Assembly (NCBI GenBank): GCA_964540095.1
Contig: CAZILH010000010.1
Location: 1 to 30,598, forward strand
Source: CALMZN01 sp964540095
GTDB lineage: Bacteria; Patescibacteriota; Patescibacteriia; UBA1558; GWA2-36-10
Length of the DNA: 30,598 bases
Reading direction: 5' to 3'
Shown: positions 7,216 through 13,882 of the stretch, piece by piece
Position numbering within the stretch: position 1 is the first letter of the stretch
Layout of the letters: every line of letters starts with the position of its first letter
The notes under the pieces: generated by a model
Databases searched by the model: none
What the model was told of the DNA's origin: nothing
Seen by the model: only the letters and a program-made list of their open reading frames with translations
Made by a program: the position numbers and the translations under genes

Positions 7216-8991
7216 ATGAAGAAATTAAAGCTGTTTTTAGCAAGCACTTTGTTTATCGGTGGTTTATTTTTTGCTCAAATGGCTTTGGCCCAAGAAAAGA
7301 TTGATAGCTTTGATGTCACCATCAAAATAAATCAAGATAATTCCATAAATATTACGGAAAAAATTATTTATGATTTTGGTGACTTGCAAAGACACGGTAT
7401 CTATCGAGATATTCCTTATATATATGGGGGAGGGCTTACTTCTAGGCACACAGATATTAGCGAAATATCAATAACTGATGGAAATGATCGGGCTTATTAT
7501 TTTGAGGTTAGCAATTTCAACAAGAATAAAAGAATCAAAATTGGTCAAGAAGATACTTTAGTGTCTGGCCTAAAAATTTATGTTATTAGTTATAGAGTTG
7601 ATAAACCCTTTATTTTTGCTAAGGATAAAAATAAGTTTTATTGGGACATCATCGGTGGAGCTTGGACAGTACCAGTGATCAAAAGTACGGCTACAATCTG
7701 GTTGCCACAGACGATGGCTAATGGCTCCGTGCAGGCCAAGTGTTATGCTGGTGAATTTAAAAGTGAGAAATCTTGCGACACTCTTTCTTATTTGTTTGAA
7801 AATAATGACACTAGTCGAGTGACTGGTGTAGTTTTTCAGCAAAGTGATTTATCGGCCGGTGGTATTTTGACAGTCTTGCTTGATATGCCAGTTGGCACTA
7901 TCACTGCACCCAGCCAACAAGAAAGAACTAAAGAATTTTTACAGAATAATATTTTTATTTTTTTGCCTTTTATTGTTTTAGTAGTGATGTTTTTGTTGTG
8001 GCGCAGATTTGGTCGCGATCCAAAAGGTCGTGGTAATATAATTGTCCAATACGATGTGCCAGATAATCTATCGCCAGCCGAGGTTGGTACCATAGTAGAT
8101 GAAAAAGCGCACAAAAAAGATATTTCAGCCGAGATTATATTTTTAGCCATTAGGGGATATTTAAAGATTACTAGATTAAAAAAACCCGGTATGTTTGGCG
8201 AATCCAGTGACTATTTGTTGGAAAAATTCAAAGATGAAAATGATTTGCCAAATGATTTTCAAAAAGAATTGATGGCTAATATATTTGCCAAAGCTACTAA
8301 TGCAAAAGAATTTCTAGACTATAAATTTACTATGGATTCAAAAACAACAGTGGCCGTCTTATTGTCAGATCTAAATAAAGCTTATAAGTGGCGACCAATT
8401 GTAGAAAAAGGTATATATAAATCAGTAGTAGACAAAGCTTATTTTGTAAAAAATCCAAATAAGATTAGAACTATTTATATTTCCGTATTATTTTTTGGTT
8501 GGGGCTTGGTACACCTATTGGTAAAGAATCTTTTTGATTTAAATTTTGACTCATTTCTGGCTTACCTTTCTATTGTCATAAGTTTAATTATCACAGCGGT
8601 GTTTGGTTATTTTATGCCTCGACGTACTATGAAAGGCGTGCTGGCCAAAGAGTATATTTTGGGCTTGAAGCAATATTTGACTGTGGCCGAAAAAGATCGT
8701 CTCAATTTTCACAATGCGCCAGAAAAAAATCCTGAACACTTCGAAGCGCTATTACCTTATGCCATGGTCTTGGGAGTAGAGAAAAAGTGGGCCAAACAAT
8801 TTGAAGGCATATATCAAGAAAATTCTGCTTGGTGCGCTGGTTTTTATGTGGGTACTTTCAATGCCAATGCTTTTTCTAGTAGTTTAGATAGTTTTGGTAG
8901 TCAGGCTAGCTCTACTTTTTCTACTCCATCGGGTGGGGGTGGTGGTTTTGCGGGTGGCGGTGGAGGTGGCGGAGGTGGTGGCAGTTGGTAA
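7216..8991 (+). CDS. DUF2207 membrane protein with Gly-rich tail
   Basis: This 591-residue protein has a cleavable signal peptide (residues 1-25, ending AQMALAQ), then an extracytoplasmic DUF2207 domain of about 220 residues (pattern DGSINI.E.I.YDF......G..RDIP). A membrane helix lies near 240-262 (IFIFLPFIVLVVMFLLW), followed by a cytoplasmic RRFGRDP region and two more helices near 420-475. The last 25 residues are almost entirely Gly with a terminal SW, a hallmark of this family. The role is unknown; these proteins are common in CPR and Gram-positive membranes. It stands alone, divergent from the CYTH gene, and is followed by an oppositely oriented GC-rich cassette. Confidence 0.9.
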   Translation: MKKLKLFLASTLFIGGLFFAQMALAQEKIDSFDVTIKINQDNSINITEKIIYDFGDLQRHGIYRDIPYIYGGGLTSRHTDISEISITDGNDRAYYFEVSNFNKNKRIKIGQEDTLVSGLKIYVISYRVDKPFIFAKDKNKFYWDIIGGAWTVPVIKSTATIWLPQTMANGSVQAKCYAGEFKSEKSCDTLSYLFENNDTSRVTGVVFQQSDLSAGGILTVLLDMPVGTITAPSQQERTKEFLQNNIFIFLPFIVLVVMFLLWRRFGRDPKGRGNIIVQYDVPDNLSPAEVGTIVDEKAHKKDISAEIIFLAIRGYLKITRLKKPGMFGESSDYLLEKFKDENDLPNDFQKELMANIFAKATNAKEFLDYKFTMDSKTTVAVLLSDLNKAYKWRPIVEKGIYKSVVDKAYFVKNPNKIRTIYISVLFFGWGLVHLLVKNLFDLNFDSFLAYLSIVISLIITAVFGYFMPRRTMKGVLAKEYILGLKQYLTVAEKDRLNFHNAPEKNPEHFEALLPYAMVLGVEKKWAKQFEGIYQENSAWCAGFYVGTFNANAFSSSLDSFGSQASSTFSTPSGGGGGFAGGGGGGGGGGSW

Positions 8992-9030
8992 TTTTTTGCA
9001 AAAAGAAGAGAGCCCGTCGTCGAACTCCTT
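8991..9030 (-). terminator. weak terminator of second GC-rich cassette
   Basis: Downstream of the stop at 9068 the minus strand has AGAGA ... TCTCT (about 9005-9030) followed by TCTTTTTGCAAAAAAT. The 3' flank ATTTTTTGCAAAAAGAA (8991-9007) is nearly the same as the flank at 21720-21737 below the third cassette. Confidence 0.45.
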
Positions 9031-9067
9031 CTCTGTTTAGAGTGGGAGCTCTTAGATCGAGCCCTTG

Positions 9068-9235
9068 TTATTTCCACCTTCCGGTGGAGACGTTGATGAT
9101 CCAGAGCATCGCCCCCGCCGCGATTAGAATCGCGGATATCTTGATGTGGGGGGGCATCTTTCCCCACAAATCTCGGAGTCTTTCCGAGGTCGTGGGTTCC
9201 CGCCCCGTCGGTGCTTCGTTGGCGAAGTCCTTCAT
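9068..9235 (-). CDS. hidden 55-residue single-pass membrane protein in GC-rich island
   Basis: This small reading frame starts MKDFANEAPTG and ends with NVSTGRWK. A charged 30-residue N-terminal segment (SERLRDLWGKM) leads into one transmembrane helix (about residues 34-50, ISAILIAAGAMLWIINV). The ATG is preceded by AAGGAAAG and by a near-consensus promoter (9297-9325), and third codon positions are mostly G or C, unlike neighbouring genes. It is the only gene in its island. I recognise no family. Because only a short peptide remains outside the membrane, a regulatory or toxin-like peptide is possible, but nothing proves it. Confidence 0.68.
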   Translation of the reverse strand: MKDFANEAPTGREPTTSERLRDLWGKMPPHIKISAILIAAGAMLWIINVSTGRWK

Positions 9236-9296
9236 GTCTTTCCTTTCGTCGGGAAGTGGAAGTGGATGAAAAGGTGCCGATTGATTGATAAGCTAT

Positions 9297-9325
9297 ATTG
9301 TAGCATATTTATACTTTTTTGTCAA
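9297..9325 (-). promoter_or_regulatory. near-consensus sigma70 promoter of 55-residue gene
   Basis: TTGACA (9320-9325) is followed by a 17-base spacer and TACAAT (9297-9302), with TGC before the -10 giving TGCTACAAT. It reads toward the ATG at 9235, with a leader of about 55 bases. Confidence 0.72.
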
Positions 9326-9340
9326 ATATTTGGTGCACGG

Positions 9341-9363
9341 GTTCAACAAGTAAGTGCAACACC
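9341..9363. mobile_element. possible remnant IS30-like terminal repeat
   Basis: GTTCAACAAGTAAGTGCAAC plus ACC, read on the minus strand, resembles the TTGC...TTGAA pattern of IS30-family ends. No transposase or second end is in the window. A palindrome CACCA/TGGTG (9360-9378) overlaps its edge. Assigned by eye and weakly. Confidence 0.3.
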
Positions 9364-9408
9364 AGTATAATATTGGTGTATGAAAAAATTTGGGGGAAAA
9401 TAAAAAAC

Positions 9409-9489
9409 CACTGCCCCTAATCCCCCCAACCCCCTTTGACAAGGGGGCTTAAATGTTCCTCCCCTGTTAAGGGGAGCTTGGAGGGGTTA
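9409..9489 (-). repeat. double-hairpin repeat, copy B
   Basis: Read on the minus strand this is TAACCCCTCC, CTCCCCTTAACAGGGGAGG, then CCCCCTTGTCAAAGGGGG and a CACTG edge. It is the same order as copy A at 5078-5162, whose first hairpin is identical. The copies lie in opposite orientation about 4.3 kb apart, bracketing the RNase, CYTH, DUF2207 and 55-residue genes. Confidence 0.75.
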
Positions 9490-9526
9490 AAGTGTGATTT
9501 TTTATCGAGCTTAACTCGATTTTATC

Positions 9527-10162
9527 TTATATTTTACCAACTAAATCCAAGCCCGGCTTCAGTGTATCTTTGCCTGGTTCCCAATTAGCTGGACAAACTT
9601 GATCACCATATTTGTTCACAAATTGCGCGGCTTGCAATTTGCGTAAAAGTTCTTTGCCAGATCTACCAATGCCATTGGCGTGTATTTCCATAGTTTTTAA
9701 AAGGCCCTCTGGATCGATAATGAAAGTGCCGCGTAGAGCTAAACCCTCGCCCTCAATATATACTCCATAGTCGCGAGTAATATTGCCAGTCGGATCGGCT
9801 ACCATGGGAAAGTTAATTTTTTTAACTGCTTCCGAACTATCGTGCCAGGCCTTGTGAGCGTAGACAGTGTCTGTGCTGACTGACAGCACCTCAGCATTTA
9901 GTTTTTTTAGTTCTTCGTAGTGGCTAGCCAGATCTTCAAGCTCTGTGGGACAGACAAAAGTAAAGTCAGCTGGGTAAAAAAATAGTATTACCCACTTACC
10001 TTTGTAGTCAGATAGTTTGATATTTTTTATTTCTTCATTGTGGTAGACCTCGGTCGCAAAATTTGGTGCTTTGGCATTAATTTTTGGAGTGCAGTTCCAG
10101 CAAGTAGATTCACCGCAGCCAGATTCACAGCCATTGCCACAACATTCTTTATCTTCGTGCAT
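9527..10162 (-). CDS. 2-Cys peroxiredoxin (AhpC/Prx1 type) with Cys-rich N terminus
   Basis: This thiol peroxidase reduces H2O2 and organic peroxides in the cytosol. The peroxidatic Cys71 is in FTFVCPTE and the resolving Cys190 in VCPANW, as in typical AhpC/Prx1 enzymes. FFYPADFTF and the Arg in RGTFIIDP complete the active site. The first 24 residues are unusual, with six Cys (C7, C8, C12, C16, C21, C24) ending in a redox-like CWNC pair, an extension absent from common AhpC. It may bind metal or serve as a built-in reductant. It is last in the nifS-nifU-sod-prx run, 17 bases after sod. No AhpF is visible nearby. Confidence 0.95.
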   Translation of the reverse strand: MHEDKECCGNGCESGCGESTCWNCTPKINAKAPNFATEVYHNEEIKNIKLSDYKGKWVILFFYPADFTFVCPTELEDLASHYEELKKLNAEVLSVSTDTVYAHKAWHDSSEAVKKINFPMVADPTGNITRDYGVYIEGEGLALRGTFIIDPEGLLKTMEIHANGIGRSGKELLRKLQAAQFVNKYGDQVCPANWEPGKDTLKPGLDLVGKI

Positions 10163-10179
10163 ATTTTTTATAATTAAAT

Positions 10180-10794
10180 TTATTTAAATTTTTTGTATTG
10201 CTCATTAATTTTATCCCAATTGATAATTGGCCAGATATTTTCTAAATATTCAGCGCGACGATTTTGGTATTTGAGATAATAGGCGTGTTCCCAAACATCA
10301 AAGCCAAACAGAGGAGTGTAGCCCGTGGAATACGGGCTGTCTTGATTGGCTGTTTTATCAATAATTAATTTACCTTTATCTAGGGACAGCCAAGCCCAAC
10401 CAGAGCCAAATACTGACATGGCCATCTTGGTAAAGCCCTCTTTAAAATTATCAAAACTTTCGAAAGATTCGTTTATAGCTTGCAGTAATTCTCCTTCTGG
10501 CATCTGGCCTTTGGCCGGAGTCAGCGTTTCCCATAAAATATTGTGATGCAGGTGTCCGCCGGCATGGTTTTTTACAGCTAAGCGTACATCTTCTGGTACT
10601 TGGTCTAGTGATTTCAAAATTTCTTCAACGCTTTTTTCATACCATTCTGGGTATTTTTCTAGGGCCTTGTTTAGGTTGGTAGTATAGGCCTCATGATGCT
10701 TATCGTGGTGCACACGCATTGTAGCTTCATCAATATATGGCTCCAAAGCATTGTAAGCGTATGGTAAGTCAGGTGTTATAAATTGTTTGTTCAT
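10180..10794 (-). CDS. superoxide dismutase, Fe/Mn family
   Basis: This 204-residue enzyme converts superoxide to O2 and H2O2, feeding the peroxiredoxin encoded next door. The metal ligands are visible as H29 in RVHHDKHH, a His in GHLHHNILW, and the Asp and His of FDVWEHAYY. GSGWAWL is the usual active-site strand. The second-sphere Gln appears in TANQD in the C-terminal half and not beside the second His, which points to Mn-type or cambialistic chemistry. No signal peptide is present, so it acts in the cytosol. It sits in the same minus-strand run as the Fe-S assembly genes, 28 bases after nifU. Confidence 0.96.
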   Translation of the reverse strand: MNKQFITPDLPYAYNALEPYIDEATMRVHHDKHHEAYTTNLNKALEKYPEWYEKSVEEILKSLDQVPEDVRLAVKNHAGGHLHHNILWETLTPAKGQMPEGELLQAINESFESFDNFKEGFTKMAMSVFGSGWAWLSLDKGKLIIDKTANQDSPYSTGYTPLFGFDVWEHAYYLKYQNRRAEYLENIWPIINWDKINEQYKKFK

Positions 10795-10822
10795 ATGTTT
10801 ATTTTTAATAATAAATTTTTAA

Positions 10823-11515
10823 TTAGCCAAAATATTTTTCGCGATAAAATTTTATCAATTGTTCTATTTCTGGTATGACTTCTGGATTGCCGACACCAGC
10901 TTTGGTTTTTTTCTGGATTGCCTCAAGAGTGGTGGCTCCTTCCAAGACGGCCTCTTCGATATCGTGATCAGTGACTTGGGCAATCTTATCAATCATCCTA
11001 GCTTGTTCTTCGACAATACGGTTTTTTTGTTGGCTTTTTAGGAAATAATTATTAAGAGCGCTACGCAAGGCCTTGTCGCCCAAGACCGAACAATGAATTT
11101 TTCTAGTGGGCAAGCCCCCGAGGCGAGAAGTGATGTCTTGCGGTCTTATTTTGAGTGCTTGCTCAATCGGCATACCGCCGTTTTCTGCCACCATGACCGA
11201 GAGCATAGAGGTAGCGCCAATGGCTGAGGCACAACCAAAGGTCTGCCACTGCATTTTTTTTATTTTGTCATTTTTTTTATCTATCCAGACCCAGACCTTC
11301 ATCATGTCACCGCAAGCTGGGGAGCCAATCATACCCAAGCCATCGTAGTCTTTGACTTTTGAAGCATCCATGACTAGATTTTTGGGTGTGAAAAAATGTT
11401 CTTTGACTATATCAGAATAGAGCCAAGATTCTTCTCCTTTTTTTGGTACAATGTCTGCTTGAGCGGCTAAGCTTTTTTTAGCAATTTTCTTTTTTGGTTT
11501 TTTATATGTAAGCAT
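10823..11515 (-). CDS. IscU/NifU-type Fe-S scaffold with degenerate BFD domain
   Basis: This protein builds transient Fe-S clusters from sulfur supplied by the cysteine desulfurase encoded six bases upstream. After a Lys-rich extension of about 40 residues, the IscU domain (about 35-160) shows the three scaffold Cys in SPACGDM, TFGCASAIG and KIHCSVLG. The Asp after the first Cys is as in NifU. The C-terminal 55 residues match the bacterioferritin-associated-ferredoxin fold of NifU (VTDHDIEEAVLEGATTLEAI) but all four cluster Cys are gone: MIDKIAQ replaces the C-x-C strand, and GVGNPEVIPEIE replaces GxGCxxCxxxIE. The central [2Fe-2S] site is therefore lost. Family length (230) fits NifU without its C-terminal Nfu domain. 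Confidence 0.93.
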   Translation of the reverse strand: MLTYKKPKKKIAKKSLAAQADIVPKKGEESWLYSDIVKEHFFTPKNLVMDASKVKDYDGLGMIGSPACGDMMKVWVWIDKKNDKIKKMQWQTFGCASAIGATSMLSVMVAENGGMPIEQALKIRPQDITSRLGGLPTRKIHCSVLGDKALRSALNNYFLKSQQKNRIVEEQARMIDKIAQVTDHDIEEAVLEGATTLEAIQKKTKAGVGNPEVIPEIEQLIKFYREKYFG

Positions 11516-11521
11516 ATTGTT

Positions 11522-12769
11522 TTATAAGTTAATAATTTCTCTGGGATATTTTTTTATGGAAGAATGTAAGGTATCCATATTGACACTGACCGGCGATGTC
11601 TGGCGCAATTTTTTTACTATAGGGGGCAGTTTTTTGGTCAGATAAATTAGATCGTCTTTAGTGGTGGAGCGTCCCAAAGTCAGGCGCAGTGAGCCATGGG
11701 CTGCTTCATAGGGTCTGCCCAAGGCCCTGATCACATGTGACGGCTCTAGGTCTTGCGCTGTGCAGGCCGAGCCAGTAGAGGCCTGAATGCCAATAGCATC
11801 TAAATAGAGAAGCAGAGCTTCACCCTCAATGTCTAGGATAGAGATATTAATATTATTGGGCAAGCGTTTTTGGGTGTGACCATTGAGCAGTGTTTTTGGT
11901 ATGGTAGTTAGTATTTTTTTTATCAACCAATCTCTTAAAATAGTTAATCTTTTGTTTTCGCTTTCTTTTTTGGTTTCAGCAATTTTTAAAGCTGTGGCCA
12001 AGCCCACTATACCGGGTACATTTTCCGTACCTGAGCGCCAGTTTTTTTCTTGTCCACCACCGTCAACCAGGGCTTTGAGTGGGGTGCCTCTTTTTACATA
12101 AAGAACGCCGACTCCCTTTGCTCCATATATTTTGCTGCCATTGATGGTCATCAGATCAAGGTGTAATTTTTCTACATTGAGGTCCAAAGCTCCGGTGGCT
12201 TGGCAAGCGTCAGTATGGAAATATATGTGGGGCAATTTTTTTGTTTTTCTTTCTTGATTAATCTTTTTTAATTTAGCGCCAATTTCTTGAATGGGCTGGA
12301 TAGTGCCCACTTCATTGTTGGCGGTCATGATGCTAATCAAAGCGGTATTTTTTTTGATAGCGGACCAGAGCTTGTCCATCATAATCAAACCATCAGCATC
12401 CACTGGCACTAGCGACACCTCATGTCCTTGGTTTTTTAGAGCTTGGGCAGCATTCAAAACAGCGTGGTGTTCGAAATTGGAAGTGATGATGTGGGCTGGT
12501 TTTAGATTGCTAGCCAAAACAACACCCTTGATAGCTAGGTTAATACTTTCTGTGCCACCGCCAGTAAAAATTATTTCTTCTGGCTGGCAGTTGAATATTT
12601 TAGCCACAATTTGACGAGAATCATCTAGGGCGTGCTTGGCCTTTTGCCCCAAAGAGTACAAAGCTGAAGGATTGCCAAATTCCCGAGTCCAGTATGGCTC
12701 CATGGCCTTGACCACCTTGATGTCAGTAGGTGTAGTGGCCGCATGATCTAGATATATATTTTTTTTCAT
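11522..12769 (-). CDS. cysteine desulfurase (NifS/IscS class)
   Basis: This PLP enzyme takes sulfur from cysteine and passes it to the scaffold next door. In 415 residues it shows YLDHAATTP at the N terminus, SNFEHHAV, the PLP-binding HTDACQATG, the Schiff-base lysine in NGSKIYGAKGVG, and the long mobile catalytic-Cys loop GSACTAQDLEPSHV typical of group I enzymes. It is the first gene of the oxidative-stress/Fe-S run. A GGTGC-N12-GCACC inverted repeat (12794-12815) and a GC-rich palindrome (12825-12890) lie just upstream. Confidence 0.95.
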   Translation of the reverse strand: MKKNIYLDHAATTPTDIKVVKAMEPYWTREFGNPSALYSLGQKAKHALDDSRQIVAKIFNCQPEEIIFTGGGTESINLAIKGVVLASNLKPAHIITSNFEHHAVLNAAQALKNQGHEVSLVPVDADGLIMMDKLWSAIKKNTALISIMTANNEVGTIQPIQEIGAKLKKINQERKTKKLPHIYFHTDACQATGALDLNVEKLHLDLMTINGSKIYGAKGVGVLYVKRGTPLKALVDGGGQEKNWRSGTENVPGIVGLATALKIAETKKESENKRLTILRDWLIKKILTTIPKTLLNGHTQKRLPNNINISILDIEGEALLLYLDAIGIQASTGSACTAQDLEPSHVIRALGRPYEAAHGSLRLTLGRSTTKDDLIYLTKKLPPIVKKLRQTSPVSVNMDTLHSSIKKYPREIINL

Positions 12770-12793
12770 ATAGTTTTTATTATTGCAAAATTA

Positions 12794-12815
12794 GGTGCCA
12801 GGATATTAGAGCACC
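12794..12815. repeat. inverted repeat upstream of cysteine desulfurase
   Basis: GGTGC ... GCACC separated by 12 A/T-rich bases, 25 bases upstream of the ATG at 12769. It could be an operator for the Fe-S/stress operon. Not recognised as a known regulator site. Confidence 0.35.
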
Positions 12816-12824
12816 AATATTTTA

Positions 12825-12890
12825 CCCGCCTCGCCAAGACGAATCCACTTAGCCGAACGAAGCGAGGATGGCTTGGCTCGTCGAGGCGGG
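12825..12890. repeat. 66-bp GC-rich palindrome
   Basis: CCCGCCTCG at the left faces CGAGGCGGG at the right. Inner arms CCAAGACGA/TCGTC and GCC/GGC are also present. It lies between the desulfurase and ferredoxin genes, both on the minus strand, and may end the ferredoxin transcript, with T-rich flanks. Confidence 0.55.
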
Positions 12891-12908
12891 AAAATTTTTG
12901 GAGAAGCA

Positions 12909-13127
12909 TTATTTTTTTGGCGGATGAATCTGTTGGCCAGCGTCATCATAGATAATGATAGCGTTCACTGGGCAACTTTGGGCGGCTTGTAAGATGACTT
13001 TTTCATCTTCGCCTTTCAGATTTTTGATTACAGCAATGCCCTTATCATCCAATTCAAAAGTATTTGGCGCGATGGCCACACAAGAGGCCACACTAATACA
13101 AGCTTCGCGGTCTATTTCTATGCGCAT
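12909..13127 (-). CDS. three-Cys ferredoxin ([3Fe-4S] type)
   Basis: This small 72-residue electron carrier has C10-x5-C16 near the N terminus and C52-P at the C-terminal end. The canonical second Cys (position 13) is Val, so the cluster has three Cys ligands, as in single-cluster [3Fe-4S] ferredoxins. It is the only ferredoxin in the window and is divergently placed from the 2-oxoacid:acceptor oxidoreductase genes, so it could be their electron acceptor. It could instead serve the Fe-S machinery. The leader is A/T-rich. Confidence 0.85.
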   Translation of the reverse strand: MRIEIDREACISVASCVAIAPNTFELDDKGIAVIKNLKGEDEKVILQAAQSCPVNAIIIYDDAGQQIHPPKK

Positions 13128-13196
13128 ATATATGATAGTTTATTTGTTTAGGTACTTTATATCTTAGCATAATTAATAAAAAAAGCCATTTTTTGG

Positions 13197-13225
13197 TTGA
13201 CAAAAGCATTTTTTTGTGCTAATAT
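13197..13225 (+). promoter_or_regulatory. promoter of tiny-membrane-protein operon
   Basis: TTGACA (13197-13202), then 17 bases, then TAATAT (13220-13225). It starts transcription about 70 bases upstream of the first tiny gene, just before the leader hairpin. Confidence 0.65.
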
Positions 13226-13245
13226 TATATATGTAAGTTTAAATT

Positions 13246-13282
13246 GGCTTCCGCCCCATTGAGAGGGCGTAGGCCATTTTTT
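13246..13282 (+). terminator. terminator-like leader hairpin (attenuator candidate)
   Basis: GGCTTCCGCCCC (13246-13257) pairs with GGGCGTAGGCC (13265-13275) through ten pairs with one mismatch. Six T follow an A at 13277-13282. Its position between promoter and first coding ATG is that of an attenuator or a short independently terminated RNA. I recognise no known riboswitch class. Confidence 0.6.
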
Positions 13283-13302
13283 ATTAAATAATTAAACAAT
13301 TT

Positions 13303-13443
13303 ATGAGCACTCAAGTTAAATCTTTTCGTCTAATAGTCCGTCCCGGAGACGCCAAATTGCGGTCTAGTGACTATTGGGCCATTGTAATTTTGTGCGCCGT
13401 TGGTAGCGCTACCTTGATTTTTATGGTTAGTCAGGGGGTTTAA
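13303..13443 (+). CDS. 46-residue membrane protein of tiny operon, gene 1
   Basis: The frame begins MSTQVKSFRLIVRPGDAKLR, followed by one transmembrane helix (about residues 25-43, YWAIVILCAVGSATLIFMV). The N-terminal 20 residues are basic and probably cytosolic. The ATG follows A/T-only bases without a Shine-Dalgarno site. It is the first of three similar tiny genes (13303, 13473, 13657), each about 30-35 bases apart. Function unknown; small subunits of membrane complexes often look like this. Confidence 0.62.
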   Translation: MSTQVKSFRLIVRPGDAKLRSSDYWAIVILCAVGSATLIFMVSQGV

Positions 13444-13472
13444 AATATATTAATCATTAAAAAAACAAAAAC

Positions 13473-13622
13473 ATGGAAGAACAAAAACAAAATTGCCAGA
13501 TGAAGTCGTGGAGAATGTATGTTGATCACGATAATCCTGAGGCGCAAAGCCATGAAAATTGGTCAGTGCTGACCCTGACCATGTTAAGCTACTTTGTCTT
13601 AATTACAACTTGGATAACGTGA
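13473..13622 (+). CDS. 49-residue membrane protein of tiny operon, gene 2
   Basis: It starts MEEQKQNCQMKSW, with a charged segment (YVDHDNPEAQSHENW) and a C-terminal helix of about 18 residues (SVLTLTMLSYFVLITTWI) at the very end. A/T-rich leader. It follows the 46-residue gene by 29 bases. The charged stretch before the helix suggests a peripheral loop or partner contact. No family recognised. Confidence 0.6.
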   Translation: MEEQKQNCQMKSWRMYVDHDNPEAQSHENWSVLTLTMLSYFVLITTWIT

Positions 13623-13656
13623 TGATAAAATAACTAATTAAAATAAAAACAAAAAT

Positions 13657-13719
13657 ATGAAAGCCCTTGATTATATTTTATTGCTCTTTAGTTGGGCTAG
13701 TTTCGCTCTTTATTGCTAA
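13657..13719 (+). CDS. 20-residue hydrophobic peptide of tiny operon, gene 3
   Basis: The frame is MKALDYILLLFSWASFALYC, one possible membrane helix ending in Cys. It has the same leader style (AAAAATATG) and spacing (34 bases) as the two genes before it, which is why I call it despite its length. It could be a subunit of the same membrane complex or a spurious short frame. Confidence 0.42.
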   Translation: MKALDYILLLFSWASFALYC

Positions 13720-13803
13720 AAAATAAATAATTATTAACATAAAAATAAATGCACTAAAATCAGAGGCCTACCTAAAATAATAATTTTTTTAAAAATAATC
13801 TTC

Positions 13804-13827
13804 ACCTCTGTGGAGGTTATTTTTTTA
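13804..13827 (+). terminator. terminator after tiny operon
   Basis: ACCTC-TGTG-GAGGT followed by TATTTTTTT. An alternative pairing of CAGAGG (13761-13766) with CCTCTG (13805-13810) is possible. It separates the tiny operon from the oxidoreductase genes. Confidence 0.5.
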
Positions 13828-13848
13828 TTAGATAATAATGCCCATTTC

Positions 13849-13857
13849 TGCTATAAT
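13849..13857 (+). promoter_or_regulatory. extended -10 of 2-oxoacid oxidoreductase operon
   Basis: TGCTATAAT, 25 bases upstream of the ATG at 13883. It supports that start, because an upstream in-frame ATG at 13838 would lie before the transcript begins. Confidence 0.6.
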
Positions 13858-13882
13858 ATTATCAATAAACAATTTTTATACT

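Noticed and set aside
8901..9167. Proline-rich reverse frame over the end of the DUF2207 gene
   Set aside because: It is the antisense of the poly-Gly tail of a real gene; the true gene here is the 55-residue frame in another phase.
9499..9515. ATCGAG-N5-CTCGAT as terminator of the peroxiredoxin operon
   Set aside because: On the minus strand it is followed by A, not T, so it does not have the right tail for that operon.
13838..13882. In-frame upstream ATG of the 2-oxoacid oxidoreductase alpha gene
   Set aside because: It lies upstream of the TGCTATAAT box, and the residues between it and 13883 are unlike the family N terminus.
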